Origin: Winogradskyella psychrotolerans
GTDB taxonomy: Bacteria > Bacteroidota > Bacteroidia > Flavobacteriales > Flavobacteriaceae
Direction of reading: 5' to 3'
DNA: 64,000 nt
NCBI RefSeq assembly: GCF_018860545.1
Contig: NZ_JAHKPN010000012.1
Location: 1-64,000 of the forward strand
In this document: one piece after another, positions 16,841 through 26,341 of the stretch
Numbering within the stretch: the stretch's first letter is position 1
Layout: each line of letters opens with the position of its first letter
Position numbers and translations under genes: made by a program
Notes under the pieces: model-generated
The model's input: only the letters and a program-made list of their open reading frames with translations
The model's database searches: none
What the model was told of the DNA's origin: nothing

Positions 16841-19249
16841 ATGTTTAAACTTTTTACTACAGGATTTTGGGATTCTATTGCAAGGCTTATTCTTCGTAAT
16901 AAAATCTTTATGCTCATTGCCATAATTTTGGCGACTATATTTTTCAGCTCGCAATGGAAACACATGCGGTTTTCTTCAACAGAAGCTAATCTCTTACCAG
17001 ATGACCACGAGGTAAATCTCGTCTATAACGAATTTTTAGAAATCTTTGGGGAAGAGGGTAATCTTGTTGTTTTAGGTGTAAAAGATTCTACATTATTCTC
17101 TGTAAAACAACTTAACGCGTGGAATGCCCTAGCCGATTCTTTTAAAGGTTGTGACGAAGTTGAAGCTGTTTTATCTATAAAAGACCTTCAAAAATTAGTT
17201 AAAAACACGGAAAAAGTTCAGTTTGATTTAGAGCCTTTTATTAAAGATTCTATATCTAGTGTTGAAGAAGTCAATACACTACAGAAACAACTTTTTGAGC
17301 AGTATCCGTTTTACGATAATTTCTTGTTTAATTCGGAGACTAAAACCATTAGAACAGCACTCTACTTAAAGAAAGATATAATCAATACACCTGCAAGGAA
17401 AGCTTTTATTATAAATAACCTTCAAGAAAAAATTGATGCGTTTGAAGCTCAAACAGGTTTAGACGTTAGAGTTTCAGGAATGCCATACATCAGAACCTTA
17501 AATTCGCAAAGTATTATAGATGAGATTCCTATTTTTATCGGAGGAGCACTGTTTGTCACTTCCTTAATTTTCTTCTTATTCTTTAGGTCATTTACGGCGA
17601 CTTTCATTTCACTTGTAGTGGTATGTATTGGTGTGATGTGGACGTTTGGTATATTAGGATTACTAGGTTATGAAATCACAGTACTTACTGCTTTAATTCC
17701 ACCCTTAATTATTGTCATAGGTATCCCGAATTGTATTTTCTTAATCAATAAATTCCAGCAAGAAGTAAAATCTCATGGTAATAAAGTAAGATCATTACAA
17801 CGTGTCATTACGAAAGTTGGTAATGCTACGTTGATGACTAATGTGACAACGGCTTCTGGCTTTGCTACTTTCATCTTTACAGAAAGCACATTACTTAAAG
17901 AGTTTGGTATTGTCGCATCCTTAAGTATTTTAGCCATTTTTATATTGTGTTTACTCATTATTCCAATAATGTATACGTTCTTACCTTACCCAAAAGAACG
18001 CCATTTAGAACATTTAAATAAACGCTGGATTGGTGCTTTTGTAGATTGGATGGTGAACATGGTAAAAAACAAAAAAATTACCATTTACATTACAACGCTG
18101 ATTTTAATAATTGCTAGTATTATAGGAATTTATCAGATTAAAATCTCTGGTAGTCTTATAGAAGATATGCCTCAAAACACTGAGTTTTTTAAAGATATTC
18201 GGTTTTTTGAATCTGAATTTAATGGTATTATGCCATTAGAAATTATGATAGACACGAAGCGTAAGAAGGGAGTTATGAAATTATCAACCTTAAAACGCAT
18301 GGATGAACTTGAAGAACTCATTGAAGACATCCCAGAATTATCGCGCCCAATTTCAGTGGTTAGTTTAGTAAAATATAGCAAACAGGCGTACTACAACGGC
18401 AACCCTAAATATTATCAATTACCAACAAGTCAAGAAAACAGCTTCATTTTATCGTATGCTAAAAATTCGACAACCGGTGGTGATATGCTTAATGATTTTG
18501 TAGATAGTACTGGCCAATATGCTAGAATTACGACGTTCATGAAGGATATTGGTACGGATAAAATGGAACGTATCCAAGAAGATCTGCAAGATGAAGTAGA
18601 CAAATTATTTCCTAAAGAACGTTATAACGTCATCATTACAGGCAAAGCTTTAGTCTTTCAAAAAGGCACCAAATATTTGGTTAAAAATTTAGCGATTTCA
18701 TTGACACTTGCTATAATTCTCATTGCTTTATTTATGGCCTATTTGTTCCGTTCGTTTAGAATGATCATTGTTTCGCTTATACCAAACCTATTACCACTTG
18801 TAGTAACGGCAGGTATTATGGGTTATGTTGGAGTTCCAATAAAACCTTCAACGATATTAGTCTTTAGTATCGCTTTTGGTATTTCTGTAGATGACACCAT
18901 TCACTTTTTAGCAAAATACAGACAAGAGTTACAAGCCAACAATTGGAAAATTAGAAAATCAGTTTACGCAGCATTAAGAGAAACCGGAGTTAGTATGATT
19001 TATACATCGATTGTATTATTCTTTGGATTTTCGGTGTTTACAATATCTAGCTTTGGTGGTACCGTAGCTTTAGGAGCTTTAGTATCTATAACATTACTTT
19101 TTGCTATGCTTTCTAACCTACTGTTATTACCTTCGCTATTATTATCTTTAGAGCGCAATATTGCCAATAAAGAAGTCTTAAGAAAACCTTCTATAAATAT
19201 TATTGCTTCTGAAGATGCTGATGAAGAAAAAAAAGACCATAAAGATTAA
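16841..19249 (+). CDS. MMPL/RND-superfamily exporter
   Basis: 802 aa, inner membrane. Two repeats, each with one N-terminal TM helix (IFMLIAIILATIFF; ITIYITTLILIIASIIGIY), a periplasmic loop of about 180-200 residues and a bundle of five TM helices (from PIFIGGALFVTSLIFFLFF; from LAISLTLAIILIALFMAYLF). The second bundle carries FSIAFGISVDDTIHFLAKYR with the paired aspartates typical of the proton relay. This fits the HAE3/hopanoid-lipid transporter-like MMPL group. Ends with an acidic-basic cytosolic tail. Substrate unknown; likely lipid or hydrophobic. Confidence 0.88.
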   Translation: MFKLFTTGFWDSIARLILRNKIFMLIAIILATIFFSSQWKHMRFSSTEANLLPDDHEVNLVYNEFLEIFGEEGNLVVLGVKDSTLFSVKQLNAWNALADSFKGCDEVEAVLSIKDLQKLVKNTEKVQFDLEPFIKDSISSVEEVNTLQKQLFEQYPFYDNFLFNSETKTIRTALYLKKDIINTPARKAFIINNLQEKIDAFEAQTGLDVRVSGMPYIRTLNSQSIIDEIPIFIGGALFVTSLIFFLFFRSFTATFISLVVVCIGVMWTFGILGLLGYEITVLTALIPPLIIVIGIPNCIFLINKFQQEVKSHGNKVRSLQRVITKVGNATLMTNVTTASGFATFIFTESTLLKEFGIVASLSILAIFILCLLIIPIMYTFLPYPKERHLEHLNKRWIGAFVDWMVNMVKNKKITIYITTLILIIASIIGIYQIKISGSLIEDMPQNTEFFKDIRFFESEFNGIMPLEIMIDTKRKKGVMKLSTLKRMDELEELIEDIPELSRPISVVSLVKYSKQAYYNGNPKYYQLPTSQENSFILSYAKNSTTGGDMLNDFVDSTGQYARITTFMKDIGTDKMERIQEDLQDEVDKLFPKERYNVIITGKALVFQKGTKYLVKNLAISLTLAIILIALFMAYLFRSFRMIIVSLIPNLLPLVVTAGIMGYVGVPIKPSTILVFSIAFGISVDDTIHFLAKYRQELQANNWKIRKSVYAALRETGVSMIYTSIVLFFGFSVFTISSFGGTVALGALVSITLLFAMLSNLLLLPSLLLSLERNIANKEVLRKPSINIIASEDADEEKKDHKD

Positions 19250-19283
19250 CAACATATTTTAGCATTCAAAAATTATTAATAAA

Positions 19284-20717
19284 ATGAATTCAAAAACTGT
19301 AGCACAATTATTATCTCAAGATGTCACCTTGCAAGATGTTTCAATTAAAGGTTGGGTAAGAACGTTTAGGGCTAACCGATTTATAGCCTTAAATGACGGT
19401 TCTACCATTAATAATATTCAATGTGTTGTTGATTTTAATAATTTGGAAGAAGCTCTATTAAAGCGAGTTACTACAGGGGCAGCAATACATGTTACTGGAG
19501 AATTAGTAGAAAGTCAAGGTAAAGGGCAATCGGTTGAGATTGTTGTAAAAACTTTAGAGATTTTAGGAGATTCTGATCCTGAAACCTACCCTATTCAACC
19601 TAAAAAACACTCGTTTGAGTTCTTAAGAGAAAATGCACACTTACGTACTAGAACAAACACGTTTAGTGCTGTAATGCGTTTAAGATCATCATTGTCATTT
19701 GCTGTTCACAAATATTTTAACGAGAATGGTTTCAACTATATGCACACTCCAATCATTACAGGAAGTGATGCCGAAGGTGCTGGTGAAACGTTTAGAGTTT
19801 CAAATTTAGATTCAAAAAATCCACCATTAAATGAAGACGGTTCGGTAAATTATAAAGAAGATTTCTTCGGAAAAGAAACCAATTTAACCGTGTCTGGTCA
19901 GCTTGAAGCTGAAACTTACGCCATGTCTTTAGGTAAGGTTTATACGTTTGGACCAACATTCAGAGCAGAAAACTCAAATACGTCGCGCCATTTATCTGAA
20001 TTTTGGATGATTGAACCCGAAGTTGCTTTTATGGATTTAGCGGGTAATATGGATTTAGCTGAGGACTTTATGAAATCTGTTTTAAGTCATGTTCTTGAGA
20101 ACAACAGCGAAGATTTAGAATTTTTAGAAAAGCGTTTATTAGACGAAGAAAAAACAAAACCACAAGCCGAGCGTAGTGATATGAGCTTAATTGAAAAAAT
20201 TAAGTTTGTAGTAGATAACAATTTTAAACGTGTTAGCTATACTGAGGCTATAGATATCTTGAAAAACTCTAAGCCAAATAAAAAGAAGAAATTCAACTAT
20301 ATTATAGAAGAATGGGGAGCCGATTTACAGTCTGAGCACGAACGTTTCTTAGTTGAGAAACATTTTAAATGTCCCGTAATATTATTTGATTATCCTGCAA
20401 ATATTAAAGCGTTTTACATGCGTTTAAATGAAGATGGAAAAACAGTAAGAGCCATGGATATTTTATTTCCAGGTATTGGTGAAATGGTTGGCGGCTCGCA
20501 ACGAGAAGAACGCTTAGATGTTTTAAAAGAAAAGATGAAAGCTTTAGATATTTCTGAAGAAGAATTATGGTGGTATTTAGACTTACGTAAATACGGAACC
20601 GCTGTTCACTCTGGATTCGGTTTAGGTTTTGAACGTTTAGTGATGTTTGCTACAGGTATGGGGAATATTAGAGATGTCATTCCTTATCCTAGAACACCAC
20701 AAAATGCAGAGTTTTAA
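19284..20717 (+). CDS. asnS: Asparaginyl-tRNA synthetase
   Basis: 477 aa class IIb synthetase. N-terminal OB fold (VSIKGWVRTFRANRFIALNDGS), motif 2 region TFRAENSNTSRHLSEFWMIEPE and motif 3 GFGLGFERLVMFATGMGNIRDVIPYPRTP. The ending PRTPQNAEF is the AsnRS form (AspRS differs). Charges tRNA-Asn directly. 34 bp after the exporter gene; followed by its own terminator. Confidence 0.97.
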   Translation: MNSKTVAQLLSQDVTLQDVSIKGWVRTFRANRFIALNDGSTINNIQCVVDFNNLEEALLKRVTTGAAIHVTGELVESQGKGQSVEIVVKTLEILGDSDPETYPIQPKKHSFEFLRENAHLRTRTNTFSAVMRLRSSLSFAVHKYFNENGFNYMHTPIITGSDAEGAGETFRVSNLDSKNPPLNEDGSVNYKEDFFGKETNLTVSGQLEAETYAMSLGKVYTFGPTFRAENSNTSRHLSEFWMIEPEVAFMDLAGNMDLAEDFMKSVLSHVLENNSEDLEFLEKRLLDEEKTKPQAERSDMSLIEKIKFVVDNNFKRVSYTEAIDILKNSKPNKKKKFNYIIEEWGADLQSEHERFLVEKHFKCPVILFDYPANIKAFYMRLNEDGKTVRAMDILFPGIGEMVGGSQREERLDVLKEKMKALDISEEELWWYLDLRKYGTAVHSGFGLGFERLVMFATGMGNIRDVIPYPRTPQNAEF

Positions 20718-20732
20718 TTGACATACAATAAT

Positions 20733-20770
20733 ATACCTGATAGATTTTTAAAACCTATCAGGTATTTTTT
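20733..20770 (+). terminator. Rho-independent terminator of asnS
   Basis: ATACCTGATAG (20733-20743), 11-nt loop, CTATCAGGTAT (20755-20765), T-run to 20770. Perfect 11-bp stem. Confidence 0.9.
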
Positions 20771-20797
20771 ATTACATTTATAATCAACTAAAAATTT

Positions 20798-22264
20798 ATG
20801 TCTTTAAAGCAGTTTTTATCATTTAAGCTTTCACAAAAGCTTTCGCCACAGCAGATTCAGCTTATGAAGTTGATTCAGTTGCCTACACAGGCGTTTGAAC
20901 AACGTTTAAAGCAAGAATTAGAAGAAAATCCCGCCTTAGATACAGGTAAAGAATCCGAAGCTTCTGATGACAACCTGGATGAGTTTGATAATTCTGAAGA
21001 GAATTACGATGACAATGAAACCATAGAAGCTGATGATATCAATATTGATGAATATCTCAGTGACGACGAAATACCAGAATACAGAACACAAGCCAATAAT
21101 TATAGTGCTGATGATGAAGATAAATCTGTGCCTTATGCCGCAGGCACCTCTTTTACACAACATCTCATAAATCAATTAAACACGTTTCGTTTATCAGAGC
21201 AAGAAGAAGAAATTGCGTACTTCTTAGTTGGTAGCGTTGATGAAAGCGGTTATATACGTCGTTCGCTAGCTGATATTACTGACGATTTAGCCTTTACACA
21301 AAACGTATATACCACTGAGGAAGAAGTGGAAAACGTTTTACACATTGTACACCAACTCGATCCAGCAGGTGTTGGCGCTCGCAATCTTCAAGAATGTCTA
21401 AGTATTCAATTGCATAGAAAAGAACAGCACCCAGATGTTGAATTAGCAACAACGATTATTGATAATGGGTTTGAGCAATTCACAAAGAAGCATTATAAAA
21501 AATTAATGCAAAAATTCAGCATAGACGAAGAGCAACTAAAAGATGCTATAGAAGAAATTGAACGCCTTAATCCTAAACCAGGTGGTTCTTATGCTGGTAA
21601 CAACAAAATAGTAGAGCATATTGTTCCTGATTTTGCGATAAAGATTGTAGATGGTGAATTAGAGTTAACCTTAAATGGTAGAAATGCACCAGAATTACAT
21701 GTATCACGAGAATACAACAACATGCTTAAAGGCTATAAAGAGACCAAAGAAAAGTCTAAATCTCAGAAAGATGCAGTTATGTTTATAAAACAAAAGTTGG
21801 ATGCTGCAAAATGGTTTATAGAGGCTGTTAGGCAACGTCAGCAGACGTTATTTGTTACCATGAGTTCTATTATGCATTATCAAAAAGAATACTTCTTAAC
21901 GGGTGATGAGCGTAATTTACGTCCTATGATTTTAAAGGATATTGCAGACGAAATTGAAATGGATGTTTCAACCATATCTAGAGTGGCAAACAGTAAATAT
22001 GTAGATACACCTTACGGTACAAAATTGATTAAGGAATTCTTCTCAGAATCCATGACCAATGATCAAGGTGAAGAGGTTTCAACACGTGAAATCAAGAAAA
22101 TATTAGAAACCGTTATAGAGGAAGAAAGCAAGAAAAAGCCACTAACCGATGAAGCACTTTCTAAAATATTAAAAGAAAAAGGGTATCCAATTGCGAGACG
22201 GACTGTAGCTAAATATAGAGAGCAATTAGATATTCCTGTAGCACGTTTAAGGAAAGAACTTTAA
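20798..22264 (+). CDS. rpoN: RNA polymerase sigma-54 factor
   Basis: 488 aa. Region I Gln/Leu-rich N-terminus (LSPQQIQLMKLIQLPTQAFEQRL), acidic region II (about 45-110), core-binding domain (LDPAGVGARNLQECL), HTH (LKDIADEIEMDVSTISRVANSKYVDTP) and the RpoN box ARRTVAKYR near residue 470 that reads the -24 element. No enhancer-binding activator is in this window. Own unit behind the asnS terminator, with the PAP2-like gene 10 bp downstream. Confidence 0.97.
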   Translation: MSLKQFLSFKLSQKLSPQQIQLMKLIQLPTQAFEQRLKQELEENPALDTGKESEASDDNLDEFDNSEENYDDNETIEADDINIDEYLSDDEIPEYRTQANNYSADDEDKSVPYAAGTSFTQHLINQLNTFRLSEQEEEIAYFLVGSVDESGYIRRSLADITDDLAFTQNVYTTEEEVENVLHIVHQLDPAGVGARNLQECLSIQLHRKEQHPDVELATTIIDNGFEQFTKKHYKKLMQKFSIDEEQLKDAIEEIERLNPKPGGSYAGNNKIVEHIVPDFAIKIVDGELELTLNGRNAPELHVSREYNNMLKGYKETKEKSKSQKDAVMFIKQKLDAAKWFIEAVRQRQQTLFVTMSSIMHYQKEYFLTGDERNLRPMILKDIADEIEMDVSTISRVANSKYVDTPYGTKLIKEFFSESMTNDQGEEVSTREIKKILETVIEEESKKKPLTDEALSKILKEKGYPIARRTVAKYREQLDIPVARLRKEL

Positions 22265-22274
22265 GTAGGCCTTG

Positions 22275-22883
22275 ATGAAAGAATTCATATTAAAAGGTAT
22301 ATCGTTTGTTTTTCACCCCTTAATCATGCCGTTATTGGGTATACTTTTTTATTTCTCTAAAACGCCCCGTTATATCCCTGAACCGGTTAGAAATGCGAAA
22401 ATATTTTCGATTGTTATCCTTACCATTATATTACCTATTCTTCTATTCTTTTTGCTAAAGACAATCAACAAGGTTAATTCTATTTATCTCAAGAGCACTC
22501 AAGAACGTTTAATACCGCTATTTATAAATTGTATTATAATTGTGCTCATTTTAATACGCGTACTGACACCTGAAGAAATCATAGAGTTATATTTTTTCTT
22601 TTTAGGCATCCTTATTTCTACATTAACCTGTTTTATTCTTGCGGTGTTTAAAATAAAGGCAAGTATTCACATGATAGCTGCTTCTGGCTTTTTCATGTTT
22701 GCCGTAGCCTTAAGTATACACTATCAGATAAATATCAATGGAACCATAGCCTTAATGATGGTTATTCTTGGAGCAATTGCAACCTCGCGTTTACATCTTA
22801 AAGCACATACTCCTCAAGAATTAATTTTGGGAATGTTTACCGGATTAGTTCCACAACTTATGCTTCTTAGTTATTGGTTATAA
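22275..22883 (+). CDS. PAP2-like polytopic membrane protein
   Basis: 202 aa from the ATG at 22275 (a TTG directly before it is also in frame). About six TM helices. Motifs resemble the PAP2 phosphatase triad in degenerate form: KSTQERLIP (compare KX6RP), IHMIAASG (compare PSGH) and SRLHLKAHTPQE (compare SRX5HX3D, with Glu at the Asp position). PAP2 enzymes dephosphorylate lipid phosphates such as undecaprenyl pyrophosphate or phosphatidylglycerophosphate. Activity with this variant triad is uncertain. Follows rpoN by 10 bp and overlaps the convergent barrel gene by 6 bp. Confidence 0.65.
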   Translation: MKEFILKGISFVFHPLIMPLLGILFYFSKTPRYIPEPVRNAKIFSIVILTIILPILLFFLLKTINKVNSIYLKSTQERLIPLFINCIIIVLILIRVLTPEEIIELYFFFLGILISTLTCFILAVFKIKASIHMIAASGFFMFAVALSIHYQININGTIALMMVILGAIATSRLHLKAHTPQELILGMFTGLVPQLMLLSYWL

Positions 22884-23576
22884 GATATAAAACATCAATC
22901 CTATTTTTAAGGATTTCATGTCTATAGATTCACCATCAAACTCAGCAGAACTATCAAAAATAGAATTCAGGCCATAATACACGTGAAAATTCCATGTGCT
23001 ATAACCTGCACTTAAGGTTAGACCATATTGAACTTTATTAAAACTATCGATATTAGAAAGCTTCACATCGGTAACTTCACTTTTAAATTTTGAAGAGTTA
23101 TACACCAAATACCCCATTTTGAATCCCGTATAAATACGCCAAAAACTATAATCACTTGCATTGGATGTTCTCCATCTAATTTCTAACGGGACCTCTACAA
23201 GATAGGTGGTAAACTTATTTTTTGACACATCATAATCACCTTCATCAATTTTAGTAAAAGAAATCGTGTTGTCAGTATCATCAATTAATACGTTCTTCTG
23301 ATTGTATGAATTTGTTGAAACACCCATTCCTAAGCCTATCGCTACATTACGTTTATTGTTGATAGGCATATCTCTAATAAAACCAAAATGAAAACCTGAA
23401 GAAAAACCACTTTGAGAAATATCACTCGGTTTTTCATTGAGTAAGTTATAGGTCACAGAGGCATAGAATTGATCTTCTCTATAGTTTTCATCGTATTCGG
23501 AGGTATCTATAGTATAGCTTTGAGAAAAGCCAGAAAACGCTATTAAAGTGAATAAAACCAAAAGATAATGCTTCAT
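22878..23576 (-). CDS. Outer-membrane beta-barrel protein (PorT-like porin family)
   Basis: 232 aa. Signal peptide to about residue 18 (FSGFS, then QSYT). Alternating strands of an eight-stranded-type barrel (SGFHFGFIRDMPIN, NVAIGLGMGVS, YLVEVPLEIRWR, FWRIYTGFKMGYLVY, KVQYGLTLSAGYSTWNFHVYY) and a C-terminal aromatic strand LMFYIL. Family resemblance is to PorT-type outer-membrane proteins; whether it is the T9SS component PorT/SprT itself cannot be decided by eye. Downstream of, but separated by a terminator from, the ExbD operon. Confidence 0.7.
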   Translation of the reverse strand: MKHYLLVLFTLIAFSGFSQSYTIDTSEYDENYREDQFYASVTYNLLNEKPSDISQSGFSSGFHFGFIRDMPINNKRNVAIGLGMGVSTNSYNQKNVLIDDTDNTISFTKIDEGDYDVSKNKFTTYLVEVPLEIRWRTSNASDYSFWRIYTGFKMGYLVYNSSKFKSEVTDVKLSNIDSFNKVQYGLTLSAGYSTWNFHVYYGLNSIFDSSAEFDGESIDMKSLKIGLMFYIL

Positions 23577-23700
23577 GTATTCGTCTGATATAATTTTAAC
23601 GTGGCAGATAATATGTACGCGTCATATATCTTTTCTTCTTAAGGATATAATCCTCGTATTTCATTGTGATAAAGCTACAAAATCTTTAATAGCTATTAAG

Positions 23701-23728
23701 CAAAAAACGTCCTGATTTCTCAGGACGT
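23701..23728 (-). terminator. Terminator of the ExbB-ExbD operon
   Basis: On the minus strand ACGTCCTGA (23728-23720), loop GAAA, TCAGGACGT (23715-23707), then six T (23706-23701). Perfect 9-bp stem 28 bp past the ExbD stop. Confidence 0.9.
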
Positions 23729-23756
23729 TCATTTATAAAATTAAGAATATAATATA

Positions 23757-24221
23757 TTATTCCGCTTTCTTTGTGTTAGCAATATACATCACTTTTAATG
23801 CATTTGCTTTACGTAGTTCTTGCTTAATATCTGATACTAAACCTGCATTGGTATTCTTATCAACTTTAAGACCTATAACTACTTTACTTTGCAGTTCTTC
23901 ATTCATTTCTCCAATACCTTGAAATACTGATGCCTGAACATCCTCTACTGTAATAAAAGCATCGTTAAATTGAATTCTTGGTTCAACACCAAATTGCTTA
24001 TACTGACTACTAGGTTTACCTGCATAGATAAAAATAGTTCTATCTTTTTTCAGTTTTTCTACTTGATCCGCACTTGGCAATTGGTTTTCAATCATTAAAG
24101 AACTGTCTCTCATCACAGTTGCAACCATAAAAAAGAAAAGCAACATAAATACAATATCTGGTAGTGATGCCGTTGAAATTGCGGGCAATTCACCTTTATC
24201 TTTTTTTCTAAACTTAGACAT
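23757..24221 (-). CDS. ExbD/TolR-type biopolymer transport protein, 154 aa
   Basis: Short basic N-terminus, one TM helix with the proton-relay aspartate (ASLPDIVFMLLFFFMVAT), then a periplasmic ExbD domain ending LKVMYIANTKKAE. With the ExbB-like gene at 25332 it forms a proton-driven motor that energises an outer-membrane process. Second ExbD of the operon, 12 bp after the first; the two differ in length and domain. Likely partner: TonB-dependent transport or an outer-membrane system; which one is not shown. Confidence 0.9.
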   Translation of the reverse strand: MSKFRKKDKGELPAISTASLPDIVFMLLFFFMVATVMRDSSLMIENQLPSADQVEKLKKDRTIFIYAGKPSSQYKQFGVEPRIQFNDAFITVEDVQASVFQGIGEMNEELQSKVVIGLKVDKNTNAGLVSDIKQELRKANALKVMYIANTKKAE

Positions 24222-24233
24222 ATTTGTTACGTT

Positions 24234-24869
24234 TTATTTTTTATCAGGTTCTGCTTCAGACAATTTCATTGGGAATAATTTCTTAATGGTCTCTATACGC
24301 TCATTAAGAACTTCATCCTTACTAAATTGGTTCTTCTCTTTCTCTTCAAGCATTGCAGTAAAGACCTTATCCGCATCTGGATAATACTTTTTATAAAGTC
24401 TTGATGCTTCACGCTCTCTTAAGAAATTGTAAGCTGCAACCAACTCATTTTGTACATCCATGTACTTCTCATAAGTGGTTTCTCTATCGTGCTTCATTGA
24501 GATAATTGCTTTGTCAGGATGATCAGAAGAATCTTCTAAACGTTTCCCTTTACAATAATCACAAGATTCACCAGCTTGATTTGTTCCACCTCCATTATCT
24601 AAAAAATCTATTGTTGCTTGTCTTAGTTCGCTAATCGGAATTTCTTCTTCTTCAACTAAGAGTTGATTATTACGGTTAATATTAACCGTGAATAGATTTT
24701 TTTGTCTAATAATTGGTGGTTCAACTTCGGTGTCATCAATTGGTGGCAAACTTCTTAATAATCCTTTATCTTTCTCAATAGTTGTTGTTACTAAGAAAAA
24801 TATTAGTAGTAAGAAAGCAATGTCAGCCATTGATCCTGCATTTACTTCGGGTGCTGCTCTTTTTGCCAT
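24234..24869 (-). CDS. ExbD-type protein with an extended periplasmic domain and CxxC motif, 211 aa
   Basis: One TM helix with the conserved aspartate (GSMADIAFLLLIFFLVTTT), then a periplasmic domain about 60 residues longer than standard ExbD. The insertion begins at GESCDYCKGKR (a CxxC pair) and runs through charged helices (KYMDVQNELVAAYNFLRERE). The normal ExbD region with KAIISMKHDRETTYEKYMDV is recognisable. CxxC may be a redox or metal pair. Second of the ExbD tandem; 6 bp after the 4-TM gene. Confidence 0.85.
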   Translation of the reverse strand: MAKRAAPEVNAGSMADIAFLLLIFFLVTTTIEKDKGLLRSLPPIDDTEVEPPIIRQKNLFTVNINRNNQLLVEEEEIPISELRQATIDFLDNGGGTNQAGESCDYCKGKRLEDSSDHPDKAIISMKHDRETTYEKYMDVQNELVAAYNFLREREASRLYKKYYPDADKVFTAMLEEKEKNQFSKDEVLNERIETIKKLFPMKLSEAEPDKK

Positions 24870-24875
24870 GTTATA

Positions 24876-25322
24876 TTATTTACTGATTACTTTTTTAACT
24901 CCTGAAAAAAGCATCGTTATTGCAGCAACAGCTAATAATATATAGAAAGCTACTAAACCAGCTCCTACTAGAGTTGATTGTCCATCTGTTGCAACGCCAT
25001 CTTGTAATTTATACTGCATAGTGTCACCACCAGAAAGTACATAAGAAATTATCAATACTGCCGCAAAAGCACCTACACCAATCAGTGTATTTTTTAGTCC
25101 TGCTGTATTTGTGAATAGATTCTTTAAAACAAAAACCACCACAAATACTAAAACGAGTCCTAATATAATATAAGCTGTAATAGCTATCGGATCTACAATA
25201 GCAGTATCTCCTGCTAAAGCTGCTGCTTTTATCTCATCATCGCCTTCAGCAAGTATTCTTCCTAAAAAGATAATGCCAAGTACGCTTATGATAGCAGCTA
25301 CTATTTTTAATATTTTGTGCAT
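24876..25322 (-). CDS. Four-TM membrane protein of the ExbB-ExbD operon, unknown function
   Basis: 148 aa, about four TM helices: KILKIVAAIISVLGIIFLGR, ITAYIILGLVLVFVVVFVL, NTLIGVGAFAAVLIISYVL and GAGLVAFYILLAVAAITMLF. Loops contain an acidic extracytoplasmic stretch (AEGDDEIKAAALAGDT). Gene lies between exbB-like and exbD-like genes with 9- and 6-bp gaps, so it is probably a subunit or assembly factor of the same motor. No family recognised. Confidence 0.75.
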   Translation of the reverse strand: MHKILKIVAAIISVLGIIFLGRILAEGDDEIKAAALAGDTAIVDPIAITAYIILGLVLVFVVVFVLKNLFTNTAGLKNTLIGVGAFAAVLIISYVLSGGDTMQYKLQDGVATDGQSTLVGAGLVAFYILLAVAAITMLFSGVKKVISK

Positions 25323-25331
25323 AATTGTTTT

Positions 25332-26102
25332 TTATTTTTTGTGTCTTACTAATAAATCCATCAATGTGATTGATGCATCTTCCATATCATTTACAATACT
25401 ATCAATTTTAGCAATGATATAATTATAAAAGATTTGAAGTATAATCGCTACTATCAGTCCAAATACCGTTGTTAAAAGTGCTACTTTAATACCACCTGCT
25501 ACTAAAGAAGGTTGCATATCACCAGCTGCTTCAATTTTATCAAAGGCTTGAATCATACCAATTACCGTACCCATGAAACCAAGCATTGGTGCCAAAGCGA
25601 TAAATAATGAAATCCAAGACACATTCTTTTCTAATTGTCCCATTTGAACACCACCATAAGCTACAACAGCTTTTTCAGCAGCATCGATATCTTCGTCGGC
25701 TCTATCTAAACCTTGATAGAAAATAGAGGCAACAGGTCCTTTTGTATTTCTACAAACTTCCTTTGCAGCTTCAATACCACCAGAGTTTAGTGCATCTTCT
25801 ACATTTTGTGTTAATTTTTTAGTGTTTGTAGTCGAAAGGTTTAAGAAGATAATTCTCTCAATAGCAATCGCTAATCCAAGAATTAAACATAGTAGTACAA
25901 TACCCATAAAGCCTGGACCACCTTCGATAAAACGCTTTTTTAATTCTTGATGAAAACTCAAATCTTCTGAAGCTGTCACTTCATCTTGAGTTACACTTGT
26001 TACAGTTGCTGTTGCGCTTGCAAATGCTGTTGTTGCATTGGCATTAACAGTTCCGATAGCCATTAAACATGTTATGGCAAGGATAGAAAATAATCTTTTC
26101 AT
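25332..26102 (-). CDS. MotA/TolQ/ExbB-type proton channel protein
   Basis: 256 aa. N-terminal signal-like hydrophobic stretch (residues 1-22), a periplasmic linker, then three TM helices: FMGIVLLCLILGLAIAIERIIF, and the TolQ/ExbB core NVSWISLFIALAPMLGFMGTVIGMIQAF followed by LVAGGIKVALLTTVFGLIVAIILQIFYNYI. First gene of a four-gene minus-strand operon with two ExbD proteins. Forms the stator ring that uses proton motive force. A tRNA-Ser gene lies upstream. Confidence 0.92.
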   Translation of the reverse strand: MKRLFSILAITCLMAIGTVNANATTAFASATATVTSVTQDEVTASEDLSFHQELKKRFIEGGPGFMGIVLLCLILGLAIAIERIIFLNLSTTNTKKLTQNVEDALNSGGIEAAKEVCRNTKGPVASIFYQGLDRADEDIDAAEKAVVAYGGVQMGQLEKNVSWISLFIALAPMLGFMGTVIGMIQAFDKIEAAGDMQPSLVAGGIKVALLTTVFGLIVAIILQIFYNYIIAKIDSIVNDMEDASITLMDLLVRHKK

Positions 26103-26179
26103 TTGTTCTGAATCTTAATTTTATTAGTTAAAGTGTTAAAGGTAAAAAAAAATATGCAATAATCACGTAAAAATATCAG

Positions 26180-26267
26180 CAGAGAGGAAGGGATTCGAAC
26201 CCTCGATACCCTTTTGAGGTATACACACTTTCCAGGCGTGCGCCTTCGACCACTCGGCCACCTCTCT
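26180..26267 (-). tRNA. tRNA-Ser (GGA)
   Basis: Minus strand: acceptor arms AGAGAGG (26267-26261) and CCTCTCT (26187-26181), D-arm GGCCGAGTGGTCGAAGGC, anticodon loop CTGGAAA with anticodon GGA, a long class II variable arm (GTATACCTCAAAAGGGTATC) and T-arm GAGGGTTCGAATCCC. Discriminator base G, as expected for serine. CCA is not encoded. Confidence 0.97.
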
Positions 26268-26341
26268 CTAAATTTTATTTCAAATTACATTGTGCCAAAT
26301 AACGAAAAAATCTTCAAACACTAAAATTTAAACTGTTATTT

